Source: Karalla daura
Taxonomy: Eukaryota > Chordata > Actinopteri > Chaetodontiformes > Leiognathidae
Direction: 5' to 3'
Assembly (NCBI GenBank): GCA_029224185.1
Contig: CM055191.1
Coordinates: forward strand, 26,171,805 to 26,235,804
Length of the DNA stretch: 64,000 nt
In this document: positions 60,101-64,000 of the stretch, in pieces
Numbering within the stretch: the first letter of the stretch is position 1
Layout of the letters: the number at the start of each line of letters is the position of its first letter
Notes under the pieces: generated by a model
Database searches by the model: none
Told to the model about the DNA's origin: nothing
The model's input: only the letters and a program-made list of their open reading frames with translations
Program-made: the position numbers and the translations under genes

Positions 60101-63100
60101 ATCAGCTCTCGTTTCGCTCTTTTCACGCTGCTCCCAGCCACACCCGAAGCAGCAGACAAATTCTTTTTTCCAGTTTTGTAGGAACATTGGTGCTCTCTCA
60201 TGCGGGGCAGGCCATAAACCCGTGCGCCTTGTGAAATTTAAACGACGAGCCTCATCGTAGGCCCAGTGCAGCCTTTTCTCTCCATGAGCCCCCATTCATT
60301 GTCCCACCACAGCCATCAATGTTAAACGTTACACTACTCCTCGCGTCTGTGGCCACAGTTCTCATAGTACACACACCAAATCGTGTCAGGGCGTTCTGGA
60401 GACTGTCCCCTACGGCGTGACAGTGAGCTCATATTCCAGATAGGTGAAAGCGCAGTCTCCATAGAGCCAAATGTTTATCACTTGGCCAATTTGGCTTTTT
60501 CCCATAAGAATGAATGGGAAAAACAGAACTCCACAAACAAACATTCGCAACTTTGCCATTCTTTGACTTTGAAACTTCATTTTCATTTCAAAAATTGAAG
60601 AATCTTGTGGTGTGTTTGTGTAGCGAGTTGCACGCTGATAGGTTGTATGGTTTTTCAGCAGCACCTCTTCTCGACGACCATGTGCCCAGGTACCTGCTCC
60701 AATGTCTCCTCTGCTGACATGGTCATACAAAGTGATGAGGCGTCCAGCTTCAATGCACCCCAGCATATGGCACAGGCCCTGGGAGACTCCCAGAGTTTGA
60801 AAGGGCCCCCTCAGCATTGGGCATGTCCAATCTCTTCTTAGCACCGGGCCGACATGCGGGATCGCTTAAAAATCAGCTCTCGTTTCGCTCTTTTCACGCT
60901 GCTCCCAGCCACACCCGAAGCAGCAGACAAATTCTTTTTTCCAGTTTTGTAGGAAGATTGGTGCTCTCTCATGCGGGGCAGGCCATAAACCCGTGCGCCT
61001 TGTGAAATTTAAACGACGAGCCTCATCGTAGGCCCAGTGCAGCCTTTTCTCTCCATAAGCCCCCATTCATTGTCCCACCACTGCCATCAATGTTAAACGT
61101 TACACTACTCCTCGCGACTGTGGCCACAGTTCTCATAGTACACACACCAAATCGTGTCAGGGCGTTCTGGAAACTCTCCCCTACGGCTTGACAGTTAGCT
61201 CATATTCCAGATTTGGGAAAGCGTTGTCTCCATAGAGCCAAATGTTTATCACTTAGCCAATTTGGCTTTTTCCCATAAGAATGAATGGGAAAAACAGAAA
61301 TCCACAAACAAACATTCGCAACGTTGCCATACTTTGACTTTGAAACTTCATTTTCATTTAAAAATTTGAAGAATCTTGTGGTGTGTTTGTATAGCGAGTT
61401 GCACGCTGATAGGTTGTATGGTTTTTCAGCAGCACCTCTTCTCGACGACCATGTGCTCAGGTACCTGCTCCAATGTCTCCTCTGCTGACATGGTCATACA
61501 AAGTGATGAGGCATCCACCTTCAATGCACCCCAGCAGATGGCACAGGCCCTGGGAGACTCCCAGAGTTTGAAAGGGCCCCCTCAGCATTGGGCATGTCCA
61601 ATCTCTTCTTAGCACCGGGCCGACATACGGGATCGCTTAAAAATCAGCTCTCGTTTCGCTCTTCTCACGCTGCTCCCAGTCACAGCTGAAGCAGCAGACA
61701 AATTATTTTTTCCAGTTTTGTAGGAACATTGGTTTCTCTCATGCGGGGCAGGCCTTGAACCCGTGAGTCTTGTGAAATTTAAACGACGAGCCTCATCGTA
61801 GGCCCAGTGCAGCCTTTTCTCTCCATAAGCCCCCATTCATTGTCCAACCGCTGCCATCAATGTTAAACGTTACACTACTCCTCGCGACTGTGGCCACAGT
61901 TCTCATAGTACACACACCAAATCGTGTCAGGGCGTTCTGGAGACTGTCCCCTACGGCGTGACAGTGAGCTCATATTCCAGATAGGTGAAAGCGCAGTCTC
62001 CATAGAGCCAAATGTTTATCACTTGGCCAATTCGGCTCGTTCCCATAAGAATGAATGGGAAAAACAGAACTCCACAAACAAACATTCGCAACGTTGCCAT
62101 ACTTTGGCTTTGAAACTTCATTTTCATTTCAAAAATTGAAGAATCTTGTGGTGTGTTTGTGTAGCGAGTTGCACGCTGATAGTTTGTATGGTTTTTCAGC
62201 AGCACCTCTTCTCGACGACCATGTGCTCAGGTACCTGCTCCAATGTCTCCTCTGCTGACATGGTAATACAAAGTGATGAGGCGTCCAGCTTCAATGCACC
62301 CCAGCAGATGGCACAGGCCCTGGGAGACTCCCAGAGTTTGAAAGGGCCCCCTCAGCATTGGGCATGTCCAATCTCTTCTTAGCACCGGGCCGACATGCGG
62401 GATCGCTTAAAAATCAGCTCTCGTTTCGCTCTTTTCACGCTGCTCCCAGCCACACCCGAAGCAGCAGACAAATTCTTTTTTCCAGTTTTGTAGGAACATT
62501 GGTGCTCTCTCATGCGGGTTAGGCCATAAACCCGTGCGCCTTGTGAAATTTAAACGACGAGCCTCATTGTAGGCCCAGGGCAGCCTTTTCTCTCCATGAG
62601 CCCCCATTCATTGTCCCACCACTGCCATCAATGCTAAACGCTACACTACTCGCGACTGTGGCCACAGTTCTCATACTACACACACCAAATCGTGTCAGGG
62701 CGTTCTGGAGACTGTCCTCTACGGCGTGACAGTGAGCTCATATTCCAGATAGGTGAAAGCGCAGTCTCCATAGAGCCAAATGTTTATCACTTGGCCAAAT
62801 AGGTTCTTTCCCATAAGAATGAATGGGGAAAAGAGAACTCCACAAACAAACATTCGCAACGTTGCCATACTTTGACTTTGAAACTTCATTTTCATTTCAA
62901 AAATTGAAGAATCTTGTGGTGTGTTTGTGTAGCGAGTTGCACGCTGATAGGTTGTATGGTTTTTCAGCAGCACCTCTTCTCGACGACCATGTGCTCAAGT
63001 TCCTGCCCCATTGTCTCCTCTGCTGACATGGTCATACAAAGTGATGAGGCGTCCAGCTTCAATGCACCCCAGCAGATGGCACAGGCCCTGGGAGACTCCC

Positions 63101-64000
63101 AGACTTTGAAAGGGCCCCCTCAGCATTGGGCATGTCCAATCTCTTCTTAGCACCGGGCCGACATGCGGGATCGCTTAAAAATCAGCTCTCGTTTCGCTCT
63201 TTTCACGCTGCTCCCAGCCACACCCGAAGCAGCAGACAAATTCTTTTTCCCAGTTTTGTAGGAACATTGGTGCTCTCTCATGCGGGTTAGGCCATAAACC
63301 CGTGCGCCTTGTGAAATTTAAACGACGAGCCTCATTGTAGGCCCAGTGCAGCCTTTTCTCTCCATGAGCCCCCATTCATTGTCCCACCACTGCCATCAAT
63401 GCTAAACGCTACACTACTCGCGACTGTGGCCACAGTTCTCATACTACACACACCAAATCGTGTCAGGGCGTTCTGGAGACTGTCCCCTACGGCGTGACAG
63501 TGAGCTCATATTCCAGATAGGTGAAAGCGCAGTCTCCATAGAGCCAAATGTTTATCACTTGGCCAAATAGGTTCTTTCCCATAAGAATGAATGGGGAATA
63601 GAGAACTCCACAAACAAACATTCGCAACGTTGCCATACTTTGACTTTGAAACTTCATTTTCATTTAAAAATTGAAGAATCTTGTGGTGTGTTTGTGTAGC
63701 GAGTTGCACGCTGATAGGTTGTATGGTTTTTCAGCAGCACCTCTTCTCGACGACCATGTGCTCAAGTTCCTGCCCCATTGTCTCCTCTGCTGACATGGTC
63801 ATACAAAGTGATGAGGCGTCCACCTTCAATGCACCCCAGCATATGGCACAGGCCCTGGGAGACTCCCAGAGTTTGAAAGGGCCCCCTCAGCATTGGGCAT
63901 GTCCAATCTCTTCTTAGCACCGGGCCGACATGCGGGATCGCTTAAAAATCAGCTCTCGTTTCGCTCTTTTCACGCTGCTCCCAGCCACACCCGAAGCAGC
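57163..64000. repeat. Heterogeneous 3' part of the array
   Basis: Monomers at 57163, 57934, 58702, 59473, 60241, 61012, 61782, 62553 and 63321 (the last cut at 680 bp). Rare markers: cccagggcag (near 57,955, 59,494 and 62,574), gatttgggaaagcg (near 58,129 and 61,211) and gttcctgcccc (near 59,922, 63,000 and 63,768). The unit at 61,012 is the most diverged in the window. Local repeats have offsets of 1,539 and 3,080 bp. Confidence 0.88.

Larger units (their letters stand above)
1..64000. repeat. 771-bp tandem satellite array (81 monomers, one orientation)
   Basis: Seen directly: the motif aacgacgagcctcat recurs every 771, 770 or 768 bp throughout. Monomer starts: 1, 772, 3232, 4003, 4774, 5545, 6316, 7086, 7854, 8625, 9396, 10164, 10934, 11702, 12472, 13243, 14011, 14782, 15552, 16320, 17088, 17859, 18629, 19397, 20168, 20939, 21710, 22481, 23249, 24020, 24791, 25562, 26333, 27104, 27872, 28642, 29413, 30184, 30955, 31726, 32494, 33265, 34036, 34807, 35578, 36346, 37117, 37888, 38659, 39430, 40201, 40972, 41743, 42514, 43285, 44056, 44827, 45598, 46369, 47140, 47911, 48682, 49453, 50224, 50995, 51766, 52537, 53308, 54079, 54850, 55621, 56392, 57163, 57934, 58702, 59473, 60241, 61012, 61782, 62553, 63321. 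The 768-bp units share a ctc deletion beside gctaaacgctac. I do not recognise the family by name. A centromeric or pericentromeric role is inference only. Confidence 0.98.

Noticed and set aside
1..64000. CRISPR array
   Set aside because: Repeats are about 771 bp and directly adjacent with no unique spacers, and the window has eukaryotic character.
1..64000. CENP-B box (TTCGNNNNANNCGGG) in the monomer
   Set aside because: The TTCG occurrences I found (attcgcaac, tttcgctc, attcggctcg) do not continue to the required A and CGGG on the plus strand, and I saw no reverse-strand match. A motif scan would settle it.
57163..64000. A different satellite family at the 3' end
   Set aside because: Although more heterogeneous, every unit keeps the same phase, length and landmarks, so it is the same family.

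Overview
The whole window is one block of eukaryotic satellite DNA: a head-to-tail array of a monomer of about 771 bp, in a single orientation, interrupted once by a retroelement LTR. I see no protein-coding gene, tRNA, rRNA, CRISPR array or bacterial-type feature. The satellite organisation, together with an LTR carrying a TATA-like box and an AATAAA signal, points to a nuclear genome. A vertebrate, perhaps a fish or amphibian, is my guess, but nothing in the sequence proves the lineage. Arrays like this usually lie in centromeric, pericentromeric or other heterochromatin; that location is inferred.

Phased on the motif aacgacgagcctcat, the window starts at the first base of a monomer and holds 81 units: 80 reach their end inside the window and the last is cut at 64,000. 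Most are exactly 771 bp. A recurring 3-bp deletion gives 768 bp and single-base deletions give 770 bp. Copies differ mainly at a limited set of diagnostic positions, which define a few half-monomer haplotypes. First half: A (aataggttc, usually with aaactctcc), R (attcggctcg), Q (atttggctttt). Second half: a (ctcaagttcc, or ctcaagatcc = a'), b (ctcaggtacc), c (cccaggtgcc...tgac), c' (cccaggtacc...tgac), d (cccaggtacc...tgtc), e (ctcaagtacc). These halves are reshuffled, so many monomers are mosaics.

Layout. 1-4,002: three monomers (Aa, Rb, Rc), the second split by a 1,685-bp solo LTR at 1,066-2,750 with a 4-bp target duplication. 4,003-11,701: a five-monomer higher-order unit (Rc-Aa-Re-Aa-Rb) present twice. 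11,702-13,242: two mosaic monomers. 13,243-19,396: a four-monomer unit of 3,077 bp present twice with no difference I could find. 18,629-26,332: a five-monomer unit of 3,852 bp present twice, with a mappable crossover junction near 22.1 kb. 28,642-36,345: another five-monomer unit with period 3,852 bp. 37,117-48,681: a six-monomer block repeated at a distance of 6,939 bp (nine monomers). 47,911-57,162: a clear Rb-Qc'-Qd trimer pattern (2,313 bp) with interspersed Qc'-Qd dimers; A-type monomers are absent here. 57,163-64,000: a more heterogeneous tail with mosaic and more diverged monomers.

The content is best read as a record of array evolution: unequal crossing-over, gene conversion, and one retroelement insertion that can be ordered relative to a duplication. 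I did not find a new gene system.
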